NCBI RefSeq assembly: GCF_016908115.1
Contig: NZ_JAFBDH010000007.1
Coordinates: 1 to 64,000, forward strand
DNA: 64,000 bases
Direction of reading: 5' to 3'
Source of the DNA: Peptoniphilus gorbachii
GTDB taxonomy: Bacteria; Bacillota; Clostridia; Tissierellales; Peptoniphilaceae
Shown: one piece after another, positions 41,580 to 50,038 of the stretch
Layout of the letters: every line of letters begins with the position of its first letter
Numbering within the stretch: the stretch's first letter is position 1
Translations under genes and position numbers: made by a program
The notes under the pieces: generated by a model
Told to the model about the DNA's origin: nothing
Seen by the model: only the letters and a program-made list of their open reading frames with translations
The model's database searches: none

Positions 41580-42350
41580 TTATTTAATAATTTCTTCTGC
41601 CATCTTATAAAATTCATTTACATCCATATCGTCTCCAGCCATTAAAGAATATTGGACTCCCTTGTAGTCAAAGATTAGGTGCTTTGAAGCATCTTCTTCT
41701 CTTTTATCGGAACCAATAGCTAGGTTAAAGAAAGGATCATTTTTTGACCTTTCAAGTTCTTCTTTTGTCGCATCTTTTTCATCTGGTAAAACTACACTTT
41801 CTAATCTTGAGTAATAAACTTTAACGCCCTTAACATCTCTCATTTCATGATAAAATTGTTTATCAACAGTTTTTGCATTGTCGGGATTCTTGTCAATTGA
41901 AAGGATTACTCTGTCGCCGCTATCATTTTTGTAGTCAACATCAATTGCCTTTCTTTTATTTAGTTTTGCTCCAGTGTCATCCATATCTGCCATGTTAACC
42001 ATTGTGATTCCGTCAAATTTATAGTCGCCTAAATTTTCTGGAGCATAAGTTTCAAAGCCAGCCTTCTTTTCTGCCTTAGCCATGTCAGTGTAATTTGTGT
42101 AGTTGTAATATGATGTTGAAGATGAAATTGTTCCAGTAATTTTTCCTGCAGCAAAAACTCCCACTGAAAGGACAAGGGCAGCAGCTGCCACTAATACAAA
42201 TCTTTTTTTCATTTTAAATTCTCCTTTTTCTCCTTGTGAATTGATTTCTAGATCAATTTTATTTTTTAGATAAGTAGAAGGAGCAGAATTTTCTACACTT
42301 TTTTCTAATTTGTCTTTTATATAGTCATCAAAATTATTAAAATTATTCAT
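41580..42350 (-). CDS. Membrane-anchored anti-sigma-like protein
   Basis: A 256-residue single-pass protein. The cytoplasmic part is about 48 residues, starting MNNFNNFDDYIKDKLEKS; a membrane helix follows (FVLVAAAALVLSVGVFAAG), then a polar extracytoplasmic domain of about 185 residues. It immediately follows an ECF sigma gene with an 8-nt overlap, the usual place of an anti-sigma factor. The outer domain resembles DUF4367-like regions (YKGVQYSLMAGDDMD), though I claim this only loosely. No zinc-binding HxxxCxxC anti-sigma motif is seen. The ATG at 42350 follows GGAGAG. Confidence 0.7.
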   Translation of the reverse strand: MNNFNNFDDYIKDKLEKSVENSAPSTYLKNKIDLEINSQGEKGEFKMKKRFVLVAAAALVLSVGVFAAGKITGTISSSTSYYNYTNYTDMAKAEKKAGFETYAPENLGDYKFDGITMVNMADMDDTGAKLNKRKAIDVDYKNDSGDRVILSIDKNPDNAKTVDKQFYHEMRDVKGVKVYYSRLESVVLPDEKDATKEELERSKNDPFFNLAIGSDKREEDASKHLIFDYKGVQYSLMAGDDMDVNEFYKMAEEIIK

Positions 42351-42915
42351 AAATACTCTCCTTCTCGCCAAAGTCTTGGTCTATTTTCATTATTTCTTTC
42401 TTTAAATTTTTTCGAGCTCTAAAAAGTCTAGACTTAACTGTGCCCTTAAAGGTCTTTAAAATTTTTGCAATTTCTTCTATGGAGAAGTCGTCGTAATAAA
42501 ATAGGACCAGGACTTCTCTTTCTTTGGGATTTAATTTTAAGAGGGCTGATTCAACTTCATTATTTAATACAAATTCATCTTCTCCACTTGAAATAAGCTT
42601 TGAGTCAGCCTTTTCAAAAACAAATTCGTCGGGGAATTCTCTCTTTCTATTTTTATATCTTGTATAGCAAGAATTTTTTAAAATTGAAAAAATCCAAGGT
42701 CTTAATTTGTTAAATTCCTTCAAGTTAATTATGTTTTTATAAATTGAAATGAAGCTGTCTTGGAGGACATCTTCTGCCTCCTCTTTATTTCCCAAAATGA
42801 GTAGGGCAGTTCGGTACAAAATTAAGTAGTATTCTTCGTATAAGAGATCAAAGGAATCTTTGTCGCCTTTTTTTAATTTTTTAAAATTTTCTATATTAAA
42901 TTTTTGCTGATTCAT
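42343..42915 (-). CDS. ECF-type RNA polymerase sigma factor
   Basis: A 190-residue sigma-70 family protein with only regions 2 and 4. Region 2 has YYLILYRTALLILGNKEEAEDVLQDSF; for brevity its key core is GNKEEAEDVLQDSF. Region 4 has LNPKEREVLVLFYYDDFSIE and the helix-turn-helix EIAKILKTFKGTVKSRLFRA. The ATG at 42915 follows AGGAGGTTGAA. It is co-transcribed with the anti-sigma-like gene. An ECF-like promoter directly upstream suggests autoregulation. It probably controls an envelope-stress response, by context. Confidence 0.9.
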   Translation of the reverse strand: MNQQKFNIENFKKLKKGDKDSFDLLYEEYYLILYRTALLILGNKEEAEDVLQDSFISIYKNIINLKEFNKLRPWIFSILKNSCYTRYKNRKREFPDEFVFEKADSKLISSGEDEFVLNNEVESALLKLNPKEREVLVLFYYDDFSIEEIAKILKTFKGTVKSRLFRARKNLKKEIMKIDQDFGEKESIYE

Positions 42916-42943
42916 TTCAACCTCCTTTAGATGCATCTACTTA

Positions 42944-42972
42944 TATGACTATTTAGGATGGAAAAAGGTTCA
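42944..42972 (-). promoter_or_regulatory. Candidate ECF-sigma-dependent promoter (autoregulatory)
   Basis: Minus strand TGAACC (42967-42972), 17 bp, then GTCATA (42944-42949). This has the GAAC/GTC character of ECF promoters and lacks a good sigma-A -35. It lies 29 bp before the sigma-factor start codon. Confidence 0.5.
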
Positions 42973-42981
42973 TTTTTTTAC

Positions 42982-43008
42982 AAAAAAAAATCTCCACTTA
43001 AGTGGAGA
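42982..43008 (-). terminator. Terminator of the zinc-ribbon/SH3 gene
   Basis: A perfect palindrome TCTCCACTTAAGTGGAGA (42991-43008) is followed on the minus strand by nine Ts. Confidence 0.9.
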
Positions 43009-43010
43009 AA

Positions 43011-44576
43011 TTAATTTAAAGTTTTATCAGAAATCCAGCCCCTCATGTTTTCACCAGAGATAGTGTTTTTTACTTCTACATGGCACCAAATTCTCTCACC
43101 CTGCTCGATTTTTGTCTCTAAGACATAGAGTTCAGTTCCCTTTTCCAAAATCTTTATAATTTCAGAATCTACACTTGCTTCCTTTCTTAGGTTTGCCTTT
43201 TCTGTGGCAACATTTCTGTAAGTGTGAAGGAGTTCAGAAGATTTTTTTGCAGTTTGAGCTGCATCTGTATAGTCATTTTCTTTTTCAAAATTTTCTTTTT
43301 GATTTTTATTTTTGCTTAAGTCAATGGCATTTTTACTTTCCATTTCTTTTTTTAGACTTGTTGCTTTTGCAGATTCAGGCACAACACCGAGATAGGAATT
43401 TAATAAAAGCATGGCTTCATTAACTTTATTTTCTTTATAGGCATTTTTTACCTGAGTCAAAATAATATTATCTATGGAAAGTAGCTTGTCTTGGGCTGCC
43501 TTATAATTTTTTTCATCTTCTTGGACTACTTTTTTGAAATTATAAGCAGAGTCTATATAATTTTCATTTTTATAAAATTCAAGTCCACTTTGATAAAATT
43601 CATCAGATTGAACTAATTTTTTAAGTTTTTCCATTTCATTTGAAATTTCAGGACTAGTCTTTTCCTTTGTAGCTTCCTTGTATAAATCTAGGGCGCTTCT
43701 ATATTCGCCACTTAGGGCAAGACCTCTTGCATCTTCAATTTTATTTTCATTTCTCGATACTTTTACAAAATTAATTATAAAGAGAGAAATTATTGACAAA
43801 ATAATTATTAAAATTATGGAGAAAAATATTGTCCTAGCAGAAAACTTTTTTGGTTTTTTTGTGCTAACTTCATTAGTTCTGTCGCTTTTTAGGCTCTCAG
43901 TATTGGGAGCAATCTTTGATAAATTTGTTTGAGTCAAGTGAGTTTCTAGGGTTTTTAAATTTATGTCCGAAGTTGACCTTGTGTTTTCAAGAACATTTAA
44001 AATTTTTGAATTTATTAGTGGTTCTGTCAAATTGTTTAAGACAAAATTTTTATTTCTGCCACAAAAATCACATTCACTTTTTTCTTGTTCATTTATAAAA
44101 CCACAGACACAGCGCCAAAAATCAATTCTATTTTCACCATAGGTTTTTATTCCATCGCCAAGAGTCTCCTTTATTTGAGCACGCTTTTTTTCTGGAATTA
44201 CTGGCAGATTCATTTCATGTTTTTTGTCTGAACAAGTTATGGTTTTTCCGTCACAAGTGTATTTTGAAATGTATATGTCTATTGCCCTTGCATCATAAAA
44301 TCTTTCATCTAATAAAAAAGGCTCCAAGAAATATCTTGTATAGGGCTCAATATTTACAGCTTGTGAAAAATAAAACTCTCTGCCATTAAATAAATAGGAA
44401 CTTTCTATAGATTTAAATTTCACAGCAAATTCAATGTTAGTAATAAAAGAGTCTTGTGCATTTAATATGTCAATAGCTATTGCAAAATCGCCACTGGTAA
44501 GTTCTGCATTGGCAATTTGAATTTTTTCCTTTGTATTAAAGCTAATTTTAGTTGGAAGTGTTCTAAAAAAACTCAT
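43011..44576 (-). CDS. Zinc-ribbon, membrane-spanning, TPR-like and SH3-domain protein
   Basis: A 521-residue protein with an unusual domain order. Residues 1-150 form an N-terminal domain of unknown type; residues about 154-177 form a RanBP2-like zinc ribbon (WRCVCGFINEQEKSECDFCG). A membrane helix (IIFFSIILIIILSIISLFII, about 252-272) follows. Next come helical repeats resembling TPRs (SGEYRSALDLY and NENYIDSAYNF), and a C-terminal bacterial SH3 domain (EKANLRKEASVDSEIIKIL onward) that would lie outside the membrane and may bind cell wall. The ATG follows AAGGAATCTTT. It lies just upstream of the ECF operon but ends at a strong terminator. Confidence 0.7.
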   Translation of the reverse strand: MSFFRTLPTKISFNTKEKIQIANAELTSGDFAIAIDILNAQDSFITNIEFAVKFKSIESSYLFNGREFYFSQAVNIEPYTRYFLEPFLLDERFYDARAIDIYISKYTCDGKTITCSDKKHEMNLPVIPEKKRAQIKETLGDGIKTYGENRIDFWRCVCGFINEQEKSECDFCGRNKNFVLNNLTEPLINSKILNVLENTRSTSDINLKTLETHLTQTNLSKIAPNTESLKSDRTNEVSTKKPKKFSARTIFFSIILIIILSIISLFIINFVKVSRNENKIEDARGLALSGEYRSALDLYKEATKEKTSPEISNEMEKLKKLVQSDEFYQSGLEFYKNENYIDSAYNFKKVVQEDEKNYKAAQDKLLSIDNIILTQVKNAYKENKVNEAMLLLNSYLGVVPESAKATSLKKEMESKNAIDLSKNKNQKENFEKENDYTDAAQTAKKSSELLHTYRNVATEKANLRKEASVDSEIIKILEKGTELYVLETKIEQGERIWCHVEVKNTISGENMRGWISDKTLN

Positions 44577-44642
44577 AAAGATTCCTTTCTATTTATTACT
44601 TAATTATAAGATACTTGAAAAATTTTTACAATATTACTTCTA

Positions 44643-44671
44643 TTTACTAAATTAGGGCTTTAGCATATAAT
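44643..44671 (+). promoter_or_regulatory. Sigma-A promoter of the hydrolase-dehydrogenase operon
   Basis: TTTACT (44643-44648), 17 bp, TATAAT (44666-44671), 27 bp before the start codon. Confidence 0.7.
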
Positions 44672-44697
44672 TTAATTATATGAGAGGAGAAGATGAA

Positions 44698-45600
44698 ATG
44701 AGTTTAAAAGAAAAATATATTGACCTAAATCATGAAAAAATTTTTTATCTTGAAAATGAAAATAAATCTGACAAAAATATTCTAGTTATACATGGAAATA
44801 TGTACTCATCTTCTTGTTTTATTGAAATTATAAAAAAATTGGAGGACTATCACATATTTGCTCCCGACATGAGGGGATATGGAAATAGCTCCTATAATAA
44901 TAAAATTACTACAATAGATGATTTTGCAAAGGATCTTAAAGAATTTATCATAAAACTTGATATAAAAAATTTTACCCTAGTTTCTTGGTCCCTTGGCTGT
45001 GGTGTCGCCCTTGAACTTTCAAAGGACGAAGAAATTAATAATAGAATAAAAAATCAAATTTTTCTTTCACCCTTTGGCTACGCACCCTTTAGGACCAATG
45101 GCGCAGATATTTTGACAAATAATTTTCACGAGTATTTAAATAATTTTGACTTTATAAATCCTCAGAAAAACTTAGAAATTTTCAAGGGTTTAATGACCTT
45201 TAACTTAAATTTAATTGAAGACAGCTTTGCCAGCATGGGCATGACGGGAACAGAATTAAAAAAAGACAACATAAGAGTTCTTTTTAAAACTTTTATCTAT
45301 AATATAAAGATGCCAGAAAAGGAAGAATTTGAAAGAAATGTAGATTCTGCAATAAAACAGAGAAATTTAGACGAAGTAGCAGGCATTTTAAGAGATTATA
45401 AATATTCTGGAGATAAACTAAAAAAAGGAAGTATAGTTTTGCATGGCTATGAAGATAAAATAATATCTTACATGGATGGAAGATTTTTAGCAGAAGAAAT
45501 AGGTGCAGAATTTAAAAAATTAGATAATTGCGGACATTCTGTAATGACTGACAAAAAAGACCTTGTAATAAAAACTATAAGAAAATTTGTGGAGGAATAA
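44698..45600 (+). CDS. Alpha/beta-hydrolase
   Basis: A 300-residue soluble hydrolase. The oxyanion HG is in VIHGNMYSSS, the nucleophile Ser in VSWSLGCG (GxSxG with the first Gly replaced by Ser), the Asp in HGYEDKIIS and the His in NCGHSVMTD. A lid-like insertion lies between about residues 140 and 230. Substrate is unknown; esterase, lipase or thioesterase-like activity is possible. The ATG at 44698 follows GAGGAGAAG; an ATG at 44680 is less likely. It directly abuts the following dehydrogenase gene. Confidence 0.82.
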   Translation: MSLKEKYIDLNHEKIFYLENENKSDKNILVIHGNMYSSSCFIEIIKKLEDYHIFAPDMRGYGNSSYNNKITTIDDFAKDLKEFIIKLDIKNFTLVSWSLGCGVALELSKDEEINNRIKNQIFLSPFGYAPFRTNGADILTNNFHEYLNNFDFINPQKNLEIFKGLMTFNLNLIEDSFASMGMTGTELKKDNIRVLFKTFIYNIKMPEKEEFERNVDSAIKQRNLDEVAGILRDYKYSGDKLKKGSIVLHGYEDKIISYMDGRFLAEEIGAEFKKLDNCGHSVMTDKKDLVIKTIRKFVEE

Positions 45601-46539
45601 ATGAAAGTATTATTAGAAGAAAAAATAGCAAAAAAATATGGCGAAACAATAAAAAAATTAGGCTATCAAGTCATTCAATATGATGAAAAAAATCCAAATG
45701 AAAAAGAAGATTATGGTGAAGATATATTAATTGGAGCAATTAATCTAGAAAAAATAAATTACAAAAAGCACAAAAATTTAAAATATATTTTTTTGACATC
45801 AGTTGGTATTGATTTTTTAGACTTAGATTATATAAAGGAAAAAGAAATAATTTTATCAAACAATAACGGTGCTTATGACGAGCCAATTGCTGAATGGATT
45901 GTATATGGACTTCTTCAAATTGACAAAGAAGATAGAAAAAATATAGAAAATCAAAAGGAAAAAATTTGGCAAAGGAGAAGTTTTTCTCACAACCTATATG
46001 GTAAGAAAGCACTTTTTATGGGCACAGGTACAATTGCCATAGCAGGTGCAAAAAGGTTAAAGGGCTTTAGCATGGAACTAAATGGCTTTAACACCAGTGG
46101 AAGAAAAGTAGAACCCTTTGACAATGTATATTCAATAGAAGAACTAGATGAAATACTTCCACAAATGGATTACATCATAATGTGTCTTCCAGGAACAGAA
46201 AAGACCCATCACATATTAAATAAAGAGCGATTTAAAATTTTAAAAGATAAAGTTGTTATAGTAAATATATCAAGAGGAGCCACAATTGACGAAGAAGCCC
46301 TTGTAGAAGCACTTGAAGAAGGAAAAGTAAGAGGAGCAGCACTAGACGTATTTGAAGAAGAACCTCTTAACAAAGATTCTAAACTTTGGGAAATGGAAAA
46401 TGTCTACATCTATCCACACATATCCTTTACTTGTGAAGATTTGGGCAAAAGACAATTTGAAACAGCCTACCAAAACCTAAAGGCACTAAAAAATGATGGC
46501 GACTTCAAAAATATAGTAGACTTCGACAAGGGTTATTAA
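45601..46539 (+). CDS. D-2-hydroxyacid dehydrogenase (phosphoglycerate-dehydrogenase-like)
   Basis: A 312-residue NAD-dependent dehydrogenase. The glycine-rich motif is MGTGTIAIAGA, atypical because the third Gly is Ala. The catalytic Arg is in NISRGATID, the Glu in DVFEEEPL and the His in YPHISFTCE. Similarity is with the glyoxylate/hydroxypyruvate reductase group. It starts right after the hydrolase stop with a GGAGG site and is followed by a terminator. It is a second candidate for 2-oxoacid reduction in this window, but its context gives no substrate. Confidence 0.83.
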   Translation: MKVLLEEKIAKKYGETIKKLGYQVIQYDEKNPNEKEDYGEDILIGAINLEKINYKKHKNLKYIFLTSVGIDFLDLDYIKEKEIILSNNNGAYDEPIAEWIVYGLLQIDKEDRKNIENQKEKIWQRRSFSHNLYGKKALFMGTGTIAIAGAKRLKGFSMELNGFNTSGRKVEPFDNVYSIEELDEILPQMDYIIMCLPGTEKTHHILNKERFKILKDKVVIVNISRGATIDEEALVEALEEGKVRGAALDVFEEEPLNKDSKLWEMENVYIYPHISFTCEDLGKRQFETAYQNLKALKNDGDFKNIVDFDKGY

Positions 46540-46558
46540 AAATAAAATAAGTTAGGGA

Positions 46559-46598
46559 AGAGTTTGTAATTTATAAATATAAGTTACAAACTCTTTTG
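46559..46598 (+). terminator. Terminator after the dehydrogenase gene
   Basis: AGAGTTTGTAA (46559-46569) pairs with TTACAAACTCT (46584-46594), followed by TTT. Confidence 0.82.
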
Positions 46599-46629
46599 CC
46601 TATAAAACATACTGAATAAATAGCTTAAA

Positions 46630-46658
46630 TTGATTTTATAGGTGACTTCAGTTATAAT
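46630..46658 (+). promoter_or_regulatory. Sigma-A promoter of the metG operon
   Basis: TTGATT (46630-46635), 17 bp, TATAAT (46653-46658). It is followed by about 80 nt of leader before metG. Confidence 0.8.
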
Positions 46659-46707
46659 TATTTTAATAATAATAGAAATTATCGAAATATTGACAGATTC
46701 TGCCAAG

Positions 46708-46736
46708 ACCTTATCCCTATGGATTGGGTTTTTTTA
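46708..46736 (+). terminator. Terminator-like hairpin in the metG leader (candidate attenuator)
   Basis: ACCTTATCC (46708-46716) pairs with GGATTGGGT (46721-46729) with one mismatch and one wobble, followed directly by a T7 run and the metG ribosome site. T-box hallmarks are not seen. Confidence 0.5.
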
Positions 46737-46746
46737 TGGAGGTTTT

Positions 46747-48717
46747 ATGAGTAATAAGAAATTTTATGTTACGACGCCAATTTATTATCCAAGTGATAAT
46801 CTTCACATTGGTCATACTTACTGCACTGTTGCAGTTGATTGCGTCAAGAGATTTAAGAAAATTAAGGGCTATGATGTTTTCTTTACTACTGGTACTGATG
46901 AACATGGTCAAAAGATAGAAGAAAAAGCTAAGGAATTTGGCATGGAACCAAAGGAATATGTTGATGGTATTGTAAATAACATAAAAAAACTTTGGAAAAT
47001 GATGGATATTGACTATGATTATTTTGTAAGGTCTACTGATAAGGATCACGAAGAGGATGTCAAAAATATTTTCCAAGAGCTTTATGACAAGGGCGACATT
47101 TATAAGGGAGAATACGAAGGTTATTATTGTACTCCTTGTGAATCTTTTTGGACTGAAGCACAAGTTGGTGAAGATCATATTTGTCCTGACTGTGGCAGAC
47201 CTACTGAACTTACTCATGAGGAATCTTATTTCTTTAGACTTTCAAAATACAAGGATAGACTTTTAAAATATTATGAAGATCATCCAGATTTTATTGAACC
47301 TGCTTTTAGAAAAAATGAAATGATTAAAAACTTCTTTGAAGGCAAAGATGGTCTTGAAGATCTTTCTGTTTCTAGATCTACTTTTAATTGGGGTGTTGAT
47401 GTTCCTTTTGATAAAAAGCATGTTGTTTATGTTTGGATTGATGCTCTTGCTTGCTATTTAACTGCTATTGGTTATGGCACTGACAAGGAAAAATTCAATT
47501 CTTATTGGCCAGCTGGTGTTCATTTTGTTGGCAAGGAAATTATGAGATTTCACGTAATTATCTGGCCTGCTCTTTTAATGGCACTTGATTTACCTCTTCC
47601 TGACAAGGTTTTTGGTCATGGCTGGATTTTATTTGACAATGACAAGATGAGTAAGTCCAAGGGAAATGTTATTTACCCTGAACCAATTATTAATCTTTAT
47701 GGCGTTGATGCTCTTAAATATTTCTTGTTAAGGGAATTTTCTTTTGGCTCTGATGGTTCTTTTAATATTGAAAAATTCATGCAAAGACTTAATTCTGATC
47801 TTGCTAATGACCTTGGAAATCTTCTTTCAAGAACTGTTTCGATGATTTCTAAATATAATGATGGAGTAATTGAAGACAAAGGCGTAAGAGAAGATGTGGA
47901 TGATGATCTTGAAAATCTTGCTGTTTCTGTAATTGATGAAGTTGAAAGCGCAATGGAACATTACCAATTTTCTGTTGCTCTTGAATCTATATGGAAACTA
48001 ATTAGAAGATCAAATAAGTATGTTGATGAAACTGAACCTTGGAAACTAGCTAAAGATGAAGATAAATTAGATAGACTTAATACTGTTTTATATAATTTGG
48101 CAGAAAGTTTAAGAATTGTTTCTGTTTTGATTTATCCTTTTATTAAGAATACTTCTTTAAAGATAAGAGAACAACTTGGTCTTTCTCATGAAGTTAATTG
48201 GGAAGATGCTAGGGTTTTTGGTCTAATAGAAGATGGCACTAAGGTAAATAAGGGCGAAGTTATTTTCCCAAGACTTGATATTGATGCTGAAATTGAAAGG
48301 TTTAACGAAGAAAACATTGCTCTTTTAAAGTCAAGAACTATGGCTGATCCTAAAGATGATATTAATGATGATATTAAAGAAGATATAAAAAAAGAAATTA
48401 ATATAGAAGATTTTGCAAAGCTTGATATTAGAGTTGCAGAAATTGTTGATGTAGAAGATCATCCTAATGCTGATAAGCTTTATGTTCTTAAATTAAAAAT
48501 TGGGGACATGGATAGACAAATTGTATCTGGCATTAAGGAATACTACAAGAAAGATGATTTAGTTGGCAAAAAAATCCTTATGATTTTAAATTTAAAGCCA
48601 ATTAAATTAAGGGGCGTTGAGTCTAATGGAATGCTTCTTGCTGCAGCAGATGATGAAGGAAATTTAACTCTTTCATCAACTTTATCTGATATTAAATCTG
48701 GAGCAAAAATTAGTTAG
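46747..48717 (+). CDS. metG: Methionyl-tRNA synthetase
   Basis: A 656-residue class I synthetase that charges tRNA-Met. The HIGH-like motif is HIGHTY at the N-terminus, a zinc knuckle with two CxxC motifs (CTPC and CPDC) is at about residues 130-150, and KMSKS is in DKMSKSKGN. The C-terminal 110 residues form an EMAP/OB-fold tRNA-binding and dimer domain (FAKLDIRVAEIVDVEDHPNA). The ATG at 46747 follows GGAGG; an upstream hydrophobic reading back to 46642 covers the promoter and leader and is rejected. It begins the metG-tatD-rnmV-ksgA run that is conserved in Firmicutes. Confidence 0.96.
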   Translation: MSNKKFYVTTPIYYPSDNLHIGHTYCTVAVDCVKRFKKIKGYDVFFTTGTDEHGQKIEEKAKEFGMEPKEYVDGIVNNIKKLWKMMDIDYDYFVRSTDKDHEEDVKNIFQELYDKGDIYKGEYEGYYCTPCESFWTEAQVGEDHICPDCGRPTELTHEESYFFRLSKYKDRLLKYYEDHPDFIEPAFRKNEMIKNFFEGKDGLEDLSVSRSTFNWGVDVPFDKKHVVYVWIDALACYLTAIGYGTDKEKFNSYWPAGVHFVGKEIMRFHVIIWPALLMALDLPLPDKVFGHGWILFDNDKMSKSKGNVIYPEPIINLYGVDALKYFLLREFSFGSDGSFNIEKFMQRLNSDLANDLGNLLSRTVSMISKYNDGVIEDKGVREDVDDDLENLAVSVIDEVESAMEHYQFSVALESIWKLIRRSNKYVDETEPWKLAKDEDKLDRLNTVLYNLAESLRIVSVLIYPFIKNTSLKIREQLGLSHEVNWEDARVFGLIEDGTKVNKGEVIFPRLDIDAEIERFNEENIALLKSRTMADPKDDINDDIKEDIKKEINIEDFAKLDIRVAEIVDVEDHPNADKLYVLKLKIGDMDRQIVSGIKEYYKKDDLVGKKILMILNLKPIKLRGVESNGMLLAAADDEGNLTLSSTLSDIKSGAKIS

Positions 48718-48725
48718 GAGATACT

Positions 48726-49490
48726 ATGATAGATTCACATGTGCACTTAGATGATGAAGCTTTCGAGGAAGATCGTGAAGAAGTAATCAAAAGTTTAAGT
48801 GAAAATGGAATAGAACTTGTTATAAATAATTCTTCTGACCTACCTTCATCAGAGAGGTCAGTAAAGCTTGCCAATAAATACAAAAATATTTATGCGGCTA
48901 TTGGAGTACATCCTCACGAGGCAAGTTCTTATAACGATGAAGTGGAAAAGAGACTTATAGAACTTTCTAAGAATAAAAAAGTTGTGGCTATTGGTGAAAT
49001 TGGACTAGATTATTATTACGACAACTCACCAAGAGATGTGCAAAAGGAAGTTTTTAAAAGACAAATTGAACTTGCAGCTAAATTAAAGAAAAATATTGTA
49101 ATTCACTCTCGTGATGCAGCAAAAGACACCTTTGATATTTTAAAGGAAGCTCACGAAAAATATGATTTTACAGCTTTAATTCACTGTTTTTCACAATCTG
49201 TTGACATGATGAGAGAATATTTAAAGATGGGAGACTACCTTGCCCTTGGTGGAGCTGTTACTTTTAAAAATGCAAAGACTCCAAAGGAAGTTGCAAAAGC
49301 AGTTGATCTTGATAGACTTCTTCTTGAAACAGATTGCCCTTATATGACACCTGTTCCTTATAGAGGCAAGAGAAATGAGCCAAAATTTGTGAAGTTTTCT
49401 TGCCAATATATTGCTGATCTTAGACAAATGGATGCAGGAGAGCTTGAAAAAATTACAGCAATAAATACAAAGAGGTTTTTTGGAATATGA
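48726..49490 (+). CDS. tatD: TatD-family metal-dependent deoxyribonuclease
   Basis: A 254-residue TIM-barrel hydrolase. Metal ligands are seen in IDSHVHLDD (HxH), in EIGLDYYY (Glu), in IHSRDA and HCFSQS (His) and in LLETDCPY (Asp). TatD proteins degrade DNA 3' to 5' and may take part in repair. The ATG follows TAGGAG. It lies between metG and rnmV, overlapping rnmV by 4 nt. Confidence 0.94.
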   Translation: MIDSHVHLDDEAFEEDREEVIKSLSENGIELVINNSSDLPSSERSVKLANKYKNIYAAIGVHPHEASSYNDEVEKRLIELSKNKKVVAIGEIGLDYYYDNSPRDVQKEVFKRQIELAAKLKKNIVIHSRDAAKDTFDILKEAHEKYDFTALIHCFSQSVDMMREYLKMGDYLALGGAVTFKNAKTPKEVAKAVDLDRLLLETDCPYMTPVPYRGKRNEPKFVKFSCQYIADLRQMDAGELEKITAINTKRFFGI

Positions 49491-50038
49491 AAATGACAAT
49501 TAAAGAAGTAATTGTCGCAGAAGGTCGTGACGATGAGATTGCCATTAAAAAGGCAGTTGATGCAGAAATTATTACCACTCACGGCTTTGCCTTTGGGAAA
49601 AAATTAATAAATCTTTTAAAAGAAATGGATAAGAAAAAGGGAATTATAATTTTCACAGATTCAGACTACATGGGTTCTCAAATAAGAAAGAGAATAGCAG
49701 ATGAAATTCCAAATGCAAAACACGCCTATCTTTCACAAGATGTTTCCACAAAACATGGCGACATTGGAGTTGAAAATGCAAACCCCGAAGAAATTTTAAA
49801 GGCTTTAAAGGCAGCACGAGCTACAAAAATAGATGCAAAAATAGAATACACTATGAGTGATTTAATTGAAAATAGACTTATAAATTCTGATGATGCAAGT
49901 ATGAGACGGGAAAAACTTTCTGAAATCCTAAAAATAGGATACGGAAATGGAAAAAAGACTCTTCATAAATTAAATTCCTTTGGAATTACCAGAAAAGAAT
50001 TTGAAGAGGCTATGAAGGAAGTGAATTCTCATAGATAG
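49487..50038 (+). CDS. rnmV: Ribonuclease M5 (5S rRNA maturation)
   Basis: A 183-residue TOPRIM nuclease. The TOPRIM Glu is in VIVAEGRDDEIAIKKAVDAE (key core AEGRDDE) and the DxD motif is in IIFTDSDYMG. It makes the final cuts in 5S rRNA precursor in low-GC Gram-positives. The ATG overlaps the tatD stop (ATGA). The end overlaps the proposed ksgA start, which lies inside the last codons in another frame. Confidence 0.94.
   Translation: MKMTIKEVIVAEGRDDEIAIKKAVDAEIITTHGFAFGKKLINLLKEMDKKKGIIIFTDSDYMGSQIRKRIADEIPNAKHAYLSQDVSTKHGDIGVENANPEEILKALKAARATKIDAKIEYTMSDLIENRLINSDDASMRREKLSEILKIGYGNGKKTLHKLNSFGITRKEFEEAMKEVNSHR

Noticed and set aside
46660-46746. T-box riboswitch before metG
   Set aside because: The leader is too short and no T-box core sequence or specifier stem is seen.
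46642-46746. N-terminal hydrophobic extension of MetG
   Set aside because: It covers the promoter and leader; MetG homologues begin at the ATG at 46747 with a GGAGG site.
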